Shown here: positions 1 through 8,493 of the stretch, in pieces
How the letters are laid out: every line of letters begins with the position of its first letter
Position numbering within the stretch: the first letter of the stretch is position 1
Source: an uncultured Actinomycetes bacterium
GTDB lineage: Bacteria; Actinomycetota; Actinomycetes; Mycobacteriales; Mycobacteriaceae
Direction: 5' to 3'
Length of the DNA stretch: 17,844 nucleotides
Assembly (NCBI GenBank): GCA_903911165.1
Contig: CAIWCQ010000479.1
Location: 1-17,844, forward strand
Notes under the pieces: model-generated
Seen by the model: only the letters and a program-made list of their open reading frames with translations
Told to the model about the DNA's origin: nothing
Database searches by the model: none
Translations under genes and position numbers: made by a program

Positions 1-603
1 CTGCTTGTCGGGGTCGCCGGTCTCCCAGTTCTGTCGCTGGTTGAGGATGGTGTCGACGCAGACCGCGGTCTTGCCGGTCTTGCGGTCGCCGATGATCAAC
101 TGACGCTGACCGCGCCCGATCGGGGTCATCGCGTCGATCGCCTTGATGCCGGTCTGCAATGGCTGCCGGACGCTCTGACGTTGCACCACTGACGGCGCCT
201 GCACCTCCAGGGCGCGGCGGGTGCTGGCCGCGATGTCGCCGCGGCCGTCGATCGGCTCGCCCAGCGGGTTGACCACCCGGCCCATGAAGGCGTCGCCGAC
301 CGGAACTGAGAGCACCTCACCGGTGCGCTTGACCTGCATGCCCTGCTCGATCTTGTCGAACTCGCCGAGGATCACCGCCCCGATGCTGTGCTCATCGAGG
401 TTGAGCGCCACGCCGAGCACGCCGCCGGAGAACTCCAGCAATTCCTGGGTCATCACCGAGGGCAGGCCCTCGACGTGGGCGATACCGTCGCCGGCGTCGA
501 TAACGGTGCCGATCTCCTCGCGCCCGGTGTCCGCCTCGAAACTCGAGACGTAGCTGGCGATGGCGCCCTGGATGTCGTCAGCGGAGATTGTCAACTCTGC
601 CAT
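1..603 (-). CDS. atpA: ATP synthase F1 subunit alpha, 5' part (cut by window edge)
   Basis: This is the alpha subunit of the F1 catalytic head, which carries the non-catalytic nucleotide sites of the membrane-bound ATP synthase. Only the first 201 codons are present, against roughly 550 in mycobacteria; the rest lies beyond position 1. The N-terminal beta-barrel domain is complete, and the Walker A motif GDRKTGKT is visible at residues 172-179, followed by AVCVDTI. The start is ATG at 603, with a purine-rich AGGAAG-type sequence some distance upstream and GAGA close to the start. It is the last visible gene of the atp operon and is separated from atpH by 80 nt, the largest gap among atpB-E-F-H-A. 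The mycobacterial C-terminal extension of alpha, known to restrain ATP hydrolysis, cannot be assessed here. Confidence 0.97.
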   Translation of the reverse strand, partial: MAELTISADDIQGAIASYVSSFEADTGREEIGTVIDAGDGIAHVEGLPSVMTQELLEFSGGVLGVALNLDEHSIGAVILGEFDKIEQGMQVKRTGEVLSVPVGDAFMGRVVNPLGEPIDGRGDIAASTRRALEVQAPSVVQRQSVRQPLQTGIKAIDAMTPIGRGQRQLIIGDRKTGKTAVCVDTILNQRQNWETGDPDKQ

Positions 604-683
604 GGCTTCTCGTCTTCCTGCCTTCTTGTCTTGGATGGATCGTGGCTTATCGCCCTGCCCCGGGCGGCTCTAGTCGGGCGGCT
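604..683 (-). other. atpH-atpA spacer with small GC hairpin
   Basis: This 80-nt gap holds no gene. A short hairpin (CGCCC at 651-655 pairing with GGGCG at 662-666, six-base loop) lies just after the atpH stop. It has no T-rich tail, so it does not look like an intrinsic terminator; it could affect mRNA processing or simply reflect GC content. One and a half copies of the 14-bp repeat described at 661-688 overlap the gap. Confidence 0.35.
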
Positions 684-688
684 CTAGT
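661..688. repeat. 14-bp perfect tandem repeat over the atpH stop codon
   Basis: The unit cgggcggctctagt occurs twice without interruption (661-674 and 675-688), and the first six bases nearly repeat again at 689-694. The atpH TAG (read on the minus strand at 686-684) lies in the second copy, and an identical TAG lies in the first copy 14 nt downstream. This is probably a slippage duplication, and it leaves the protein unchanged. Confidence 0.9.
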
Positions 689-2018
689 CGGGCAGCCTCG
701 TCGCGGCTGCATCCAGCCGGGAAGACAGCGTTCCGTCTATCACCTCGTCACCGACCGCGACGGAGAGCCCGCCGAGCAGTTCGGGGTTGACGTTCAGTTG
801 AACCGAGACGGGCTGGTGGTAAACGCGAGCCAGCACCTCGGACAACCGCCGGCGCTGCGTGTCGGTCAACTCGTCGGCCGCCTGCACCTCCGCGACGATC
901 TCGCCGCGTCGCGCTACGGCAAGCTGGGCAAGTTCCAGGACCGCTTCGTCGGCGCGCTGACCGTGCAGCAGTTCGACGGTCTGAGCCAGCAGTGCCGCGG
1001 CCGTCGGGTTACTGCCACCGGCCCGATCGAGTACGCCGCGCAGCAGCGAAACCCGTTCCGAGGCCGGCTTCGAGTAATCACCGAGCAGGCTGTTGAGCCT
1101 CGAATCGGTTTGCAATACCCGGCCGAACCGGAAAAGTTGCTCGGCTACCTCGTCAGCCTGATGCTCACGCTCGGCGCGGACCAGCAGGCTGAGCCGGGCG
1201 ACGTGCTCGACGCCCGCGCTGAAGTCCTTGGTCGCCGACCAGCGCACCGAGACCGCAGTGTTGAGCAACTCGATGGTGTTGGAGCCGACCTTGCCGCCGA
1301 GCAGTCGCGCCAGCAGACCCTTCTTGGCCTCGGTCTCCGCGGTGGCCTCGGCGAGATGACGGGCCAGGATCGGCTCACGGGCCAACAGTTCGGCCACCGA
1401 GCCCAATTCGCCGGACAGAGTCGACAGTTCGTCGGTGCTCAGCGTTGCGGCCATCGAGTCGAAACGCTCTACCAGTGCGGCTTGCGCGTCCCGGCTGGCC
1501 GAGCGCATACCCGGGGTGCCGATCTCCGGGGTGAAGGCGGCCGGCGCCATCGACTCCAACTCGTCGAGGAAACGATCCACGGTGGCTGCTCGCGCCTGAG
1601 GATCAGAGACATGCGCCCGGACGAGTGCGTCCGCGCGCCGCACTGATTCGCTGCCAAGGCCGGTGCGCAACTGGCGGATCACCTGCGACCGCAACAGCGA
1701 AACCTGCTGACCGCCTTGGATTTTGATCCGCTCGACCTCAACATCGGCCTGGGCGCGCAATTGCTCGGCAATTCGGACCGAGTCCGAACGGGCCTCATCA
1801 ACGATATGGCTGGCCTCGGCCCGGCCGTCGGCGACGCGCTGAGCGTGGTGGGTGTCGGCGGCGGCAAGACGTTGAGTCGCCGTCGCGCTCTCGGCAAGCT
1901 GGGTGCGCACGGCCTCCTGCTGAGCTGCCATCAGACGACGCACCGGCGGGGCAACGTACCGCTTCATGATCCACACGATGACGGCGAAGCCGACGAGCTG
2001 ACCGATGAATGTCGACAT
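684..2018 (-). CDS. atpH: ATP synthase fused subunit b-delta
   Basis: This 444-residue protein joins a second b-type stator subunit to the delta subunit, an arrangement typical of mycobacteria. Residues about 4-24 (starting [13 protein letters not shown]) form the single membrane segment. A long charged alpha-helical stalk follows to about residue 165, including the mycobacterial-type stretch [16 protein letters not shown]. The rest is the delta domain, ending in the conserved [16 protein letters not shown] and LPD. The length matches the M. tuberculosis fusion (about 446 aa). In the complex it ties the membrane a/c part to the top of F1 as one half of the peripheral stalk; AtpF supplies the other half. 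The ATG start is 5 nt after the atpF stop with no strong ribosome binding site, so translation is probably coupled. The frame is intact. Confidence 0.97.
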   Translation of the reverse strand: MSTFIGQLVGFAVIVWIMKRYVAPPVRRLMAAQQEAVRTQLAESATATQRLAAADTHHAQRVADGRAEASHIVDEARSDSVRIAEQLRAQADVEVERIKIQGGQQVSLLRSQVIRQLRTGLGSESVRRADALVRAHVSDPQARAATVDRFLDELESMAPAAFTPEIGTPGMRSASRDAQAALVERFDSMAATLSTDELSTLSGELGSVAELLAREPILARHLAEATAETEAKKGLLARLLGGKVGSNTIELLNTAVSVRWSATKDFSAGVEHVARLSLLVRAEREHQADEVAEQLFRFGRVLQTDSRLNSLLGDYSKPASERVSLLRGVLDRAGGSNPTAAALLAQTVELLHGQRADEAVLELAQLAVARRGEIVAEVQAADELTDTQRRRLSEVLARVYHQPVSVQLNVNPELLGGLSVAVGDEVIDGTLSSRLDAAATRLPD

Positions 2019-2023
2019 CGCGG

Positions 2024-2539
2024 CTACCGCCCGGCCGTCGGACTGCCGGCCACGTCGACGCCGAGCACCCGGCCCGCAAGTGTCGCCGACAGGGAATCCA
2101 CCGATGACCGCAGATCGTCGGAGATGGCGTCGCTGGCGAGTTTGAGTTCCGCGTTGGCCTCCTCTACCACCCCGGAGACCTCGTCGTTGGCCTGCGCGCG
2201 CATCTGGTCCAGCTCGCTGCGGCCCTCGGCTCGAACCTCGTCCCGGATCGCTGTGGACTCGGCGCGCGCCACGGCCAGCTCGTTGCGGTAGTCCGCCTCG
2301 GCGGCCGCCTCCTGATCGACTGCCCTGCGGTTGTCCTCCGCGGTCTTGGCGATCATCCGCTCCCGTTCGCCGAGCACCTTCTGCACCGGCGGCACGACGA
2401 ACTTGCCGATCACGCCGAGCACGATCAAGAAGATGGCCAGCACGAAGAAGAAGGTGCCGTTGGGGATGAGGAAGTTACTGGTGCCGCCTTCCTCCGACGC
2501 CACCAGGGTGACGCCGGCCTCCCCTATTGCAGAGCGCAT
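2024..2539 (-). CDS. atpF: ATP synthase Fo subunit b
   Basis: This is the single-span b subunit of the peripheral stalk, 171 residues. A short N-terminal segment leads to the mycobacterial signature [12 protein letters not shown] (residues 21-32), a membrane helix at about 29-49, then a long charged coiled-coil rich in Ala, Glu and Arg, ending [12 protein letters not shown]. The chosen ATG at 2539 lies 6 nt after the atpE TAA. No Shine-Dalgarno sequence is visible, so re-initiation after atpE is likely, and a slightly different start cannot be excluded because the first 20 residues are poorly conserved. It is expected to pair with the b-like part of the fused b-delta protein. Confidence 0.95.
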   Translation of the reverse strand: MRSAIGEAGVTLVASEEGGTSNFLIPNGTFFFVLAIFLIVLGVIGKFVVPPVQKVLGERERMIAKTAEDNRRAVDQEAAAEADYRNELAVARAESTAIRDEVRAEGRSELDQMRAQANDEVSGVVEEANAELKLASDAISDDLRSSVDSLSATLAGRVLGVDVAGSPTAGR

Positions 2540-2545
2540 CGTGAG

Positions 2546-2800
<255 letters not shown>

Positions 2801-2804
2801 TTAT

Positions 2805-2811
2805 CCTCCTT
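2805..2811 (-). promoter_or_regulatory. Strong Shine-Dalgarno of atpE
   Basis: The minus strand reads AAGGAGG, 7 nt before the atpE ATG. It is the best ribosome binding site seen in the atp operon and sits in the 71-nt atpB-atpE gap (2798-2868). Stronger initiation here would help supply the excess of c subunits; that role is inferred. Confidence 0.85.
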
Positions 2812-2868
2812 GGTTGCTGGTAGGACGTCTACCAGTGCTGTGGGTGGTTCGTGGGCGAACGGGATGTA

Positions 2869-3624
2869 TCAGTGGTGCTCCTCATCCAGTTCCATGGACT
2901 GGCTGAAGTACAGGATCGTTAGCAGCGCGAAGATGAACGCCTGGATCAAACCCACGAATAGGTCGAAGGTTTTCCAAATCGCATTGGGCGCCCACATGAT
3001 GTACGGCGGGAAGAGTGCGATAAGGGCGACCATGATGCCACCGGCGAAAATATTGCCGAAGAGTCGCAGCGACAACGAGATCGGCTTGGCGATCTCCTCG
3101 ACGAGGTTGATCGGTGCGAGGAATGCCACGTGCCCCTTGAGGACTTTGATCGGGTGGCCGATGATCCCCCGCCGCCACACCCCGGCTGCGTGATAGCAGA
3201 TGAACACGAACAGGGCGAGTGCCAGCACGAAGTTGATGTCTGAGGCCGGTGGCTTGAGGAGTTCCCGGGTTTGCCCCTCGGCGTTGCTGTACTGCACGGG
3301 CAGCACTGAGATCCAGTTGCAGATGAGAATGAACACGAACAACGTCACCGCCAGCGGCAGCACGAACGGGGCGATTTTCATGCCGATCGCGCCCTCGATC
3401 TGCCCGCGCATCTGGATGGTGATGGCCTCCCAGAAAAGCTGCACCCCGCCGGGCACCCCGGTCGAGGTGATCTTCGACTTCAGGAAGAACGCCAACCCGA
3501 TGGTGATGACGGCCGCGATCGCGGTGGCCAGCACCGTATCGGTGTTGACGGTCATGCCCAACCACGTGGCGGTGGTGTGGTGGCCGACCTCGATGGCGCC
3601 CTCGGCGAGGATCCGTTCGGTCAT
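2869..3624 (-). CDS. atpB: ATP synthase Fo subunit a
   Basis: This is the stationary proton-channel subunit, 251 residues and polytopic. The first membrane helix follows the N-terminal [11 protein letters not shown] segment, and further hydrophobic spans include about 85-109 and 131-147. The essential stator arginine lies in [16 protein letters not shown] (Arg187), and the C-terminal helices around 192-207 and 222-243 end in the acidic MELDEEHH tail. The ATG at 3624 is chosen because MTERILAEG matches the family N-terminus and AAGGA lies 9 nt upstream; an open frame continues further upstream but is only the shadow of the preceding gene. The gap to the AtpI-like gene is 5 nt. Confidence 0.97.
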   Translation of the reverse strand: MTERILAEGAIEVGHHTTATWLGMTVNTDTVLATAIAAVITIGLAFFLKSKITSTGVPGGVQLFWEAITIQMRGQIEGAIGMKIAPFVLPLAVTLFVFILICNWISVLPVQYSNAEGQTRELLKPPASDINFVLALALFVFICYHAAGVWRRGIIGHPIKVLKGHVAFLAPINLVEEIAKPISLSLRLFGNIFAGGIMVALIALFPPYIMWAPNAIWKTFDLFVGLIQAFIFALLTILYFSQSMELDEEHH

Positions 3625-3629
3625 GGTTG

Positions 3630-4127
3630 CTAATCCTTGAGCATGTCGTCGGCGCGTGAGGCGGAAATGGCAGCATTGGGTGCGCCGACGGCCGGATCGT
3701 CGGCCGGATCGTCGGGGTCGCCGGTACGGATCTTCTTCCACACCGGGAGCGCGGTGCTCACCACCAGCAGGATCTGGAACACCGCCAGACCGAACAGGAC
3801 GCCGATGCCGGGCGGGCGGAAGACGAATGCGATCGCCAGGCCGATCGTGGTGACGATCAGCAGGCGGGTGGCAGAGTTCAGTGCCATCTTGCGCTTGACC
3901 GGATTGGCGCCGGCGGTAATGGACGTCACCGAGCGATACACGAGCAGTGCGTTGACCAGGCCCAGACCCAGCCCGATGCCGAAGAACACCCCGATCATGG
4001 CGTGGCCGCTGATGGTGGCCAGGGCGACCGCCACCGCCGTGAGGGCGGCGCACAGGCCCAGTAGCCGGACCGGACGGAAGGCGACGGACGGAAAGACCAG
4101 CGGCGCATCTGGCGCTGGCGTCGTCAC
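3630..4127 (-). CDS. AtpI-like membrane protein preceding the atp operon
   Basis: This 165-residue protein matches, from memory, M. tuberculosis Rv1303, the conserved membrane gene ahead of atpB. It has four predicted membrane spans (about 21-40, 44-63, 88-104, 106-127) arranged as two hairpins, with the basic loop [14 protein letters not shown] between them. The tail is hydrophilic and Asp-rich. AtpI-type proteins in this position are thought to help c-ring assembly or ion supply, but no direct function is shown by the sequence. The GTG at 4127 is chosen because [20 protein letters not shown] matches the known N-terminus. A longer ATG form from 4232 (200 aa) would overlap wecA by 14 nt and add an unconserved segment. 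A 12-bp tandem repeat encodes part of the tail. Confidence 0.85.
   Translation of the reverse strand: MTTPAPDAPLVFPSVAFRPVRLLGLCAALTAVAVALATISGHAMIGVFFGIGLGLGLVNALLVYRSVTSITAGANPVKRKMALNSATRLLIVTTIGLAIAFVFRPPGIGVLFGLAVFQILLVVSTALPVWKKIRTGDPDDPADDPAVGAPNAAISASRADDMLKD
3690..3713. repeat. 12-bp perfect tandem repeat in the AtpI-like C-terminal tail
   Basis: ggccggatcgtc occurs twice in a row (3690-3701 and 3702-3713), with a decayed third copy after it. It is in frame (4 codons) and produces the repetitive DDPADDPA acidic tail. It is a likely slippage product in an unconstrained tail. Confidence 0.8.
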
Positions 4128-4183
4128 ACGTTTACTCGCAATCGCGTCGGCGTCAAAACGGATGTGACCGGCGGTCAGGCAGC

Positions 4184-4192
4184 AACCTATCA
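4184..4192 (-). promoter_or_regulatory. Candidate extended -10 element for the atp operon
   Basis: The minus strand reads TGATAGGTT, an extended -10 (TGN followed by TANNNT), in the 91-nt gap between wecA and the AtpI-like GTG. Transcription would begin near 4177 and give a leader of about 50 nt. No good -35 is present at 16-18 nt. This is pattern evidence only. Confidence 0.3.
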
Positions 4193-4218
4193 CAGCCAAA
4201 TTGGTATGCCGCTGCCCA

Positions 4219-5445
4219 CTACTTTCCGTCATAAAGGCTGTCGGACAGCTTCGTCAGATCGTCGTCATCGCGACGAAGCAGCGGGATGACGGTGACCACT
4301 ACCGCCACCACGATCGCGGCTAGCATGACCGCCCCGGTGTAGCGCGGGTCGAAGAAAATCGTGCTTGCGGCGCCCAGGGCGACGATGCCCACCCAGAGGT
4401 AAATCAGCAACACCACCCGGCGGTGGGTGTGGCCGATCTGCAACAACCGGTGGTGCAGGTGCATCTTGTCCGGGCTGAACGGACTGCGCCCGGCGCGGGT
4501 CCGGCGGACGATGGCCAGCAGCATGTCCAGGGCCGGCACGAACATCACGGCGACCACCAGGAGGAACGGCGAGAGCAGTGCGAAGACGTCGCGCGCGCCG
4601 TAGGCGCTCTGCGAGATCGGGCCGGCCGCGGTAGTGGTGGCGGCGGCGAGCATCAGCCCCACCAACATCGAACCGGAGTCACCCATGAAGATCTTGGCCG
4701 GGTGGAAATTATGCGGGAGGAATCCCAGACAGGCGCCGGCCAGCACCACCGAGATCACCGCCGGTGGATAAAACAGCACGTCGCCGCCATGGTCGCGTAG
4801 CAACCCGACCGAGAAAATGCAGATGGCCAGCGCAGTGATCAGGCCCAGGCCCGCGGCCAGGCCGTCGAGTCCGTCGACGAAGTTCATCGCGTTGATCACC
4901 GCGACCGTCAGGGCCAGGGTCAGCAGGATCGAGGACACCTGATCGAGCACGATGGTGCCGATCCCGCCGAACGGGATGTAGAACACACTCCAGGCGACAC
5001 CCATGGTTACCAGCACGCTGGCCGCGGTGATCTGCCCGGCGAACTTCGTCAGGGCATCCAGGCCCCACCGGTCGTCGATCAGCCCGATGCCCATGATCAG
5101 GCCGCCCGCGATCACCACGGCCGGCAACCCCGACGAGTAGATGAAGCCTCGGGTCAGGGCGGGAAGCTGGGATGCGAGGAAGACCGCGGTGATCACCCCG
5201 AGGTACATGGCCAGGCCACCCATGCGCGGGGTGGCCTGGGAGTGGACGTCGCGGGCCCTGGGATAAGCGACCGCGCCCAGTCGCAGGGCCAGGACGCGCA
5301 CCCCGCCGGTGGCGAAATAGGTGACGATCGCCGCGGTGAGGCCGACCAGCGCCAACTCCCGCAACGGAACGCCGGCGCCCCTGTCTGAGAGCGCCAGCAG
5401 GGTGCTGTCGGCGTGGTCCGAGAGCGCCAGCAGGGTGCTGCTCAC
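4219..5445 (-). CDS. wecA: Decaprenyl-phosphate GlcNAc-1-phosphate transferase
   Basis: This polytopic membrane enzyme (408 aa) moves GlcNAc-1-phosphate from UDP-GlcNAc to decaprenyl phosphate. In mycobacteria that is the first step of the linker joining arabinogalactan to peptidoglycan. Family motifs are in order: PRMGG (73-77), the Mg-binding Asp pair in GLIDDRWG (Asp124-Asp125), NFVDGLDG (188-195), MGDSGS (254-259) and the loop [11 protein letters not shown] (329-339). About ten to eleven hydrophobic spans are evident. The GTG start at 5445 forms a GTGA overlap with the tsaC stop, implying coupled translation. The N-terminus carries an 11-residue duplication (STLLALSD at 3-10 and again at 14-21); from the second copy on ([15 protein letters not shown]) it agrees with the M. 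tuberculosis protein (about 404 aa). Confidence 0.95.
   Translation of the reverse strand: MSSTLLALSDHADSTLLALSDRGAGVPLRELALVGLTAAIVTYFATGGVRVLALRLGAVAYPRARDVHSQATPRMGGLAMYLGVITAVFLASQLPALTRGFIYSSGLPAVVIAGGLIMGIGLIDDRWGLDALTKFAGQITAASVLVTMGVAWSVFYIPFGGIGTIVLDQVSSILLTLALTVAVINAMNFVDGLDGLAAGLGLITALAICIFSVGLLRDHGGDVLFYPPAVISVVLAGACLGFLPHNFHPAKIFMGDSGSMLVGLMLAAATTTAAGPISQSAYGARDVFALLSPFLLVVAVMFVPALDMLLAIVRRTRAGRSPFSPDKMHLHHRLLQIGHTHRRVVLLIYLWVGIVALGAASTIFFDPRYTGAVMLAAIVVAVVVTVIPLLRRDDDDLTKLSDSLYDGK
5387..5440. repeat. 21-bp direct repeat (33-bp period) in the wecA 5' end
   Basis: An identical 21-base block occurs at 5387-5407 and 5420-5440, separated by 12 bases. The 33-bp period is 11 codons, so the frame is kept and the N-terminal peptide STLLALSD appears twice. 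The block begins six bases from the start codon. Confidence 0.9.
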
Positions 5446-6104
5446 AGGTTCGGTCCGGTCAGCGACTCAGGGTCCACGCCGAGGACATCGGCGATGGCCC
5501 GGGCGCTGATCGGTCCCGTGCGCAGGATCTTGGGCACCTCGCCGGTGAGGTCGAGAATCGTGGACGCGGCCTGCTGCTCGGAGGTTCCTCCGTCGAGGTA
5601 GACGTCGACCCGATCCCCGAGTTGCCGCTGAGCCTCGGCTGCGGTGGCGGCAGGCGGCTGTCCGGAAACGTTGGCGCTCGAGACCGCCATCGGTCCGACT
5701 GCGCGCAGCACATCGAGAGCGACCGGTTGCAGGGGCATCCGCAGCATCACCGTGCCGCGAGCGTCACCGAGATCCCACTGCAGCGACGGCGCCTGTTGAA
5801 CCACCAGGCTCAATGCCCCGGGCCAGAAGGCCCGAATCAGTTCATGAGCCGCATCCGGCACCGAATAGACCAGCCCGGAGATGGTGTGCCAACTGCCGAC
5901 CAGTACCCCGACCGGCATGTCGCGGCCGCGCCCCTTGGCCGCGAGCAGGTTCGCCACCGCGCCGTTGTCGAAGGCGTCGGCGGCGATGCCGTAGACGGTA
6001 TCGGTGGGTAGCACGACCAGCCGTCCACTCTTGACTGCATCCGTTGCCGCGGCGATGGCCTCCGAGCGATTCAGCGGATCACGGCAGTCCAGCATCCGGG
6101 TCAC
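5442..6104 (-). CDS. tsaC: L-threonylcarbamoyladenylate synthase (YrdC/Sua5 family)
   Basis: This enzyme makes threonylcarbamoyl-AMP from threonine, bicarbonate and ATP, the first step of the t6A37 modification of ANN-decoding tRNAs. It has 220 residues and is the short YrdC-domain form without a C-terminal Sua5 domain. Visible motifs: PTDTVYG (33-39), KGRGRDMP (57-64), WPGALSLV (94-101), SSANVSG (142-148) and STI (181-183), which together line the nucleotide and threonine pocket. The GTG start at 6104 fits the related N-terminus; an ATG three codons in (6095) is possible. It lies 6 nt after prmC and overlaps wecA by 4 nt. The homologue is M. tuberculosis Rv1301. The symbol is the family name rather than an established mycobacterial one. 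Confidence 0.93.
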   Translation of the reverse strand: MTRMLDCRDPLNRSEAIAAATDAVKSGRLVVLPTDTVYGIAADAFDNGAVANLLAAKGRGRDMPVGVLVGSWHTISGLVYSVPDAAHELIRAFWPGALSLVVQQAPSLQWDLGDARGTVMLRMPLQPVALDVLRAVGPMAVSSANVSGQPPAATAAEAQRQLGDRVDVYLDGGTSEQQAASTILDLTGEVPKILRTGPISARAIADVLGVDPESLTGPNL

Positions 6105-6110
6105 CGCTGA

Positions 6111-6974
6111 TCACCTCGTCGCGTCTTCAGCCGACGGCGCTGAACGTGCCGTCACGAACCGGGGGCGGTCGGTCAGATCGCGATGCGCCGTGACCCGATC
6201 GAACACCCCGGCCTGCACCACAATACCGACGGTGGCATCGCCGGTGGCGTCGTCGTGTTCCACCGCGAGCAAACCCCCCGGTTTCAGCCATCGGGCCGCG
6301 TTCGCGACCAGCGGCCCGATCACCGCCATACCGTCGATCCCGCCGAAAACGGCGTGGCTCGGGTCGTGTTGTGCAACTTCGGGTTCCAGCGCCGTTCCGA
6401 CGGGAACATAGGGCGGGTTGGCCACCACCAGGTCGACCGCGCCCGCCAGTTCGGGCAACAGGCGAGCATCGGTGACGTCGCCCTGCACGACGCAAATGGT
6501 GGTACCTGCTGCGTTTCGCCGTGCGTATTCCAGTGCCTCGGCATCGTCATCCACCGCGATCACCCGGGCCTCGGGCCGCTGAGACGCCAACGCGATCGCG
6601 AGCGCACCGGACCCGGTGCACAGGTCCAGGATCACCGCCCCACTCGGAAGTTGTTGCGCCAGAGCCCATTCCAGCAGCGCCTCGGTCTCCGGACGCGGTA
6701 TGAAAACCCCCGGACCGACCTGAAGGTGCACCGGTCCGAATGGAGCGGTTCCGATGATGTGTTGCAGCGGGATGCGGCGGGCACGCGCCGCAACCGCGTG
6801 TTGGAAACGGTCGAAGAAACCCGGGTCGGGCGCATCGAGTAGAGCCAGCCGACCGCGGTCGGTGCCGGCCAGATGTGCGGCAAGCAACTCGGCATCGATT
6901 CGGGCCGTGCCTATTCCGGCATCGGCGAGGGCTCCGGCGGCGTCGATGATCGCCTGACGCAGTCGTGGAGTCAC
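6111..6974 (-). CDS. prmC: Peptide chain release factor N5-glutamine methyltransferase
   Basis: This SAM-dependent enzyme methylates the glutamine of the GGQ motif of release factors; its substrate RF1 is encoded immediately upstream. It has 287 residues: an N-terminal helical recognition domain (about 1-80), the family block IPRPETE (92-98), the SAM motif DLCTGSG (117-123), an acidic VDDD after the next strand (141-144), and the catalytic NPPY (186-189) that holds the target glutamine. The GTG start at 6974 overlaps the prfA TGA by 4 nt, so the two are translationally coupled. M. tuberculosis calls the homologue hemK (Rv1300). Confidence 0.95.
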   Translation of the reverse strand: MTPRLRQAIIDAAGALADAGIGTARIDAELLAAHLAGTDRGRLALLDAPDPGFFDRFQHAVAARARRIPLQHIIGTAPFGPVHLQVGPGVFIPRPETEALLEWALAQQLPSGAVILDLCTGSGALAIALASQRPEARVIAVDDDAEALEYARRNAAGTTICVVQGDVTDARLLPELAGAVDLVVANPPYVPVGTALEPEVAQHDPSHAVFGGIDGMAVIGPLVANAARWLKPGGLLAVEHDDATGDATVGIVVQAGVFDRVTAHRDLTDRPRFVTARSAPSAEDATR

Positions 6975-8047
6975 TGCTGCAGCCGGGCTTGCTTATCCGC
7001 GGCGGCCAAGGCATCAAGCAACGCGTCGAGATCACCGTCGAGGACCTGATCGAGGTTGTGGGCCTTGAAATTGACCCGGTGGTCAGCGATCCGGTTCTCC
7101 GGAAAGTTGTAGGTGCGAATCCGCTCGCTGCGATCCACGGTGCGGATCTGACTGGCCCGGTCGGCCGATGCGTCCGCGGAGGCCTGCTCTTCGGCCAGCA
7201 CCTGTAACCGCGCAGCCAACACCTGCATCGCACGAGCTTTGTTCTGCAGTTGCGAACGCTCGTTCTGACAGGTGACGACGATTCCACTGGGCAGGTGGGT
7301 GATACGAACCGCCGAGTCGGTGGTGTTCACGCCCTGACCGCCCTTGCCCGACGAGCGATAGACGTCGATGCGCAGATCGGACTCGTCGATCGCAACCTGT
7401 TCGACCTCGTCGGGTTCGGGATAGACCAGAACACCCGCCGCCGAGGTGTGCACGCGGCCCTGGGACTCGGTGACCGGTACCCGCTGAACGCGATGCACTC
7501 CGCCCTCCCATTTAAGCCGCGCCCACACGCCGTCACTCGCATCGCCCTTGCTGGCGATCGAGATGGTTGCTTCCTTGTATCCGCCGAGATCGGAGAACGT
7601 CTCGTCCAGGACGGTGACCGTCCAGCCACGTCGCTCTGCGTACCGGATGTACATCCGGGCCAGGTCCGCGGCAAACAATGCGGACTCTTCGCCGCCTTCG
7701 CCGGACTTGACCTCCAAAACGATGTCGTCGACGTCGTGCGGATCACGCGGCGCGAGCATGTCGGTGAGTTGAACGTCGAGGTCGGCGACGGTCGTCTCCA
7801 ACTGCGCCACCTCAGCAGAGAACGAGGCATCCTCGGCGGCGAGTTCGCGGGCGGCTTCGAGGTCGCCGCGGGCCGCCTCACGCTTGCGGTAGACGCCCGC
7901 GATCGGGGCGAGTTGGGCGAACCGCTTCCCAACCCGACGAGCGTTGGCCGCGTCAGCGTGCAACTCCGGGTCGGACAGCTGACGTTCGAGGTCGGCATGT
8001 TCGGCCAGCATGACGTCGATGGCGTCAGCCTCAATGCCGTGCGTCAC
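6971..8047 (-). CDS. prfA: Peptide chain release factor 1
   Basis: RF1 ends translation at UAA and UAG. The protein has 358 residues: an N-terminal helical domain, the block GEGGEES (116-122), the stop-codon-reading tripeptide PVT (191-193, in [14 protein letters not shown]), which is of the RF1 PxT type and not the RF2 SPF type, and the catalytic GGQ at 236-238 in [15 protein letters not shown]. It ends [14 protein letters not shown]. The GTG at 8047 is chosen over an upstream in-frame start at 8095 because GGAGG lies 8 nt before it and the protein then begins at the conserved AIDVMLAEH region. It is followed by prmC, which modifies it. Confidence 0.96.
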   Translation of the reverse strand: MTHGIEADAIDVMLAEHADLERQLSDPELHADAANARRVGKRFAQLAPIAGVYRKREAARGDLEAARELAAEDASFSAEVAQLETTVADLDVQLTDMLAPRDPHDVDDIVLEVKSGEGGEESALFAADLARMYIRYAERRGWTVTVLDETFSDLGGYKEATISIASKGDASDGVWARLKWEGGVHRVQRVPVTESQGRVHTSAAGVLVYPEPDEVEQVAIDESDLRIDVYRSSGKGGQGVNTTDSAVRITHLPSGIVVTCQNERSQLQNKARAMQVLAARLQVLAEEQASADASADRASQIRTVDRSERIRTYNFPENRIADHRVNFKAHNLDQVLDGDLDALLDALAAADKQARLQQ

Positions 8048-8055
8048 GGGGCCGT

Positions 8056-8060
8056 CCTCC
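8056..8060 (-). promoter_or_regulatory. Shine-Dalgarno deciding the prfA start
   Basis: GGAGG on the minus strand lies 8 nt upstream of the GTG at 8047. It supports this start over the in-frame start 48 nt further upstream, which would run through the repetitive spacer. Confidence 0.8.
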
Positions 8061-8081
8061 CACCTTCCAGGATCTGAACCC

Positions 8082-8111
8082 CCCTGCCCAGCCAAACACC
8101 CTGCCCAGCCA
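8082..8111. repeat. 13-bp direct repeat in the rpmE-prfA spacer
   Basis: ccctgcccagcca occurs at 8082-8094 and 8099-8111 (17-bp period) in the 99-nt gap between rpmE and prfA. The rest of the gap shows only the prfA ribosome binding site; no clear promoter or terminator was found. Confidence 0.85.
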
Positions 8112-8146
8112 CGCTCAGGGCGAGTGACGGGCTACGAAGGTGCCTT

Positions 8147-8410
8147 CTAGCTGTCGGCCGGCGGCGCGTCCGCTTCGGGCGTCTCGACGGTCTGCTTGGA
8201 CCCGGGCCGCTTGCCGTAGCGCTTCTCGAAGCGCGCAACCCGGCCACCGCTGTCGAGGATCTTCTGCTTACCGGTGTAAAAGGGGTGGCACTGGGAGCAA
8301 ACCTCGACCACGATGTGGCCGCTCTCCTTGGTGCTGCGGGTCGTGAATGAGTTTCCGCAGCCGCAGACCACAGTGGTCTCGCCGTAGGCGGGGTGAATGC
8401 CGGTCTTCAT
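8147..8410 (-). CDS. rpmE: 50S ribosomal protein bL31 (zinc-binding form)
   Basis: This small protein of the large ribosomal subunit has 87 residues and begins [16 protein letters not shown]. Cysteines 16, 18, 38 and 41 (CGC...CSQC) make it the zinc-holding C+ type, unlike the cysteine-free paralogue that many mycobacteria express under zinc limitation. The core HPFYTGKQK and FEKRYGKR is conserved; the last 20 residues form an acidic, proline-containing tail usual in actinobacteria. The ATG at 8410 has GAGGA 5 nt upstream. It is separated from the acyl-CoA synthetase gene by 83 nt, which contains an imperfect palindrome around an EcoRI site (8448-8463) of unclear meaning. Confidence 0.96.
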   Translation of the reverse strand: MKTGIHPAYGETTVVCGCGNSFTTRSTKESGHIVVEVCSQCHPFYTGKQKILDSGGRVARFEKRYGKRPGSKQTVETPEADAPPADS

Positions 8411-8493
8411 GGTGTCCTCTATGTGTCGTGGTCGCCGGGTCGCCGAACGGGTGAATTCGCCCGATGGCGTGAACCGGTACCTGAGAAGAATGA

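Noticed and set aside
588..1646. Long plus-strand open frame (352 codons) opposite atpH
   Set aside because: Antisense shadow of a high-GC gene: no family motifs, no ribosome binding site, and the minus-strand protein is clearly AtpH.
3625..4053. Upstream extension of atpB to a 394-residue protein
   Set aside because: The extra part is an out-of-frame reading of the AtpI-like gene; the ATG at 3624 matches the known AtpB N-terminus and has a ribosome binding site.
4129..4156. TTGACG-N16-TAAACG promoter-like pair before the AtpI-like gene
   Set aside because: The -10 lacks the final T and lies one base from the chosen GTG, so its transcript would start inside the gene.
8048..8095. Longer RF1 from an upstream in-frame start
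   Set aside because: The added 16 residues are unconserved, and the GGAGG lies at the right distance from the GTG at 8047.
8448..8463. Imperfect palindrome around an EcoRI site upstream of rpmE, considered as a Zur-type operator or terminator
   Set aside because: Not a recognisable Zur box, central mismatch, no T tract; the gene encodes the zinc-containing bL31 form, which is not the Zur-repressed paralogue.
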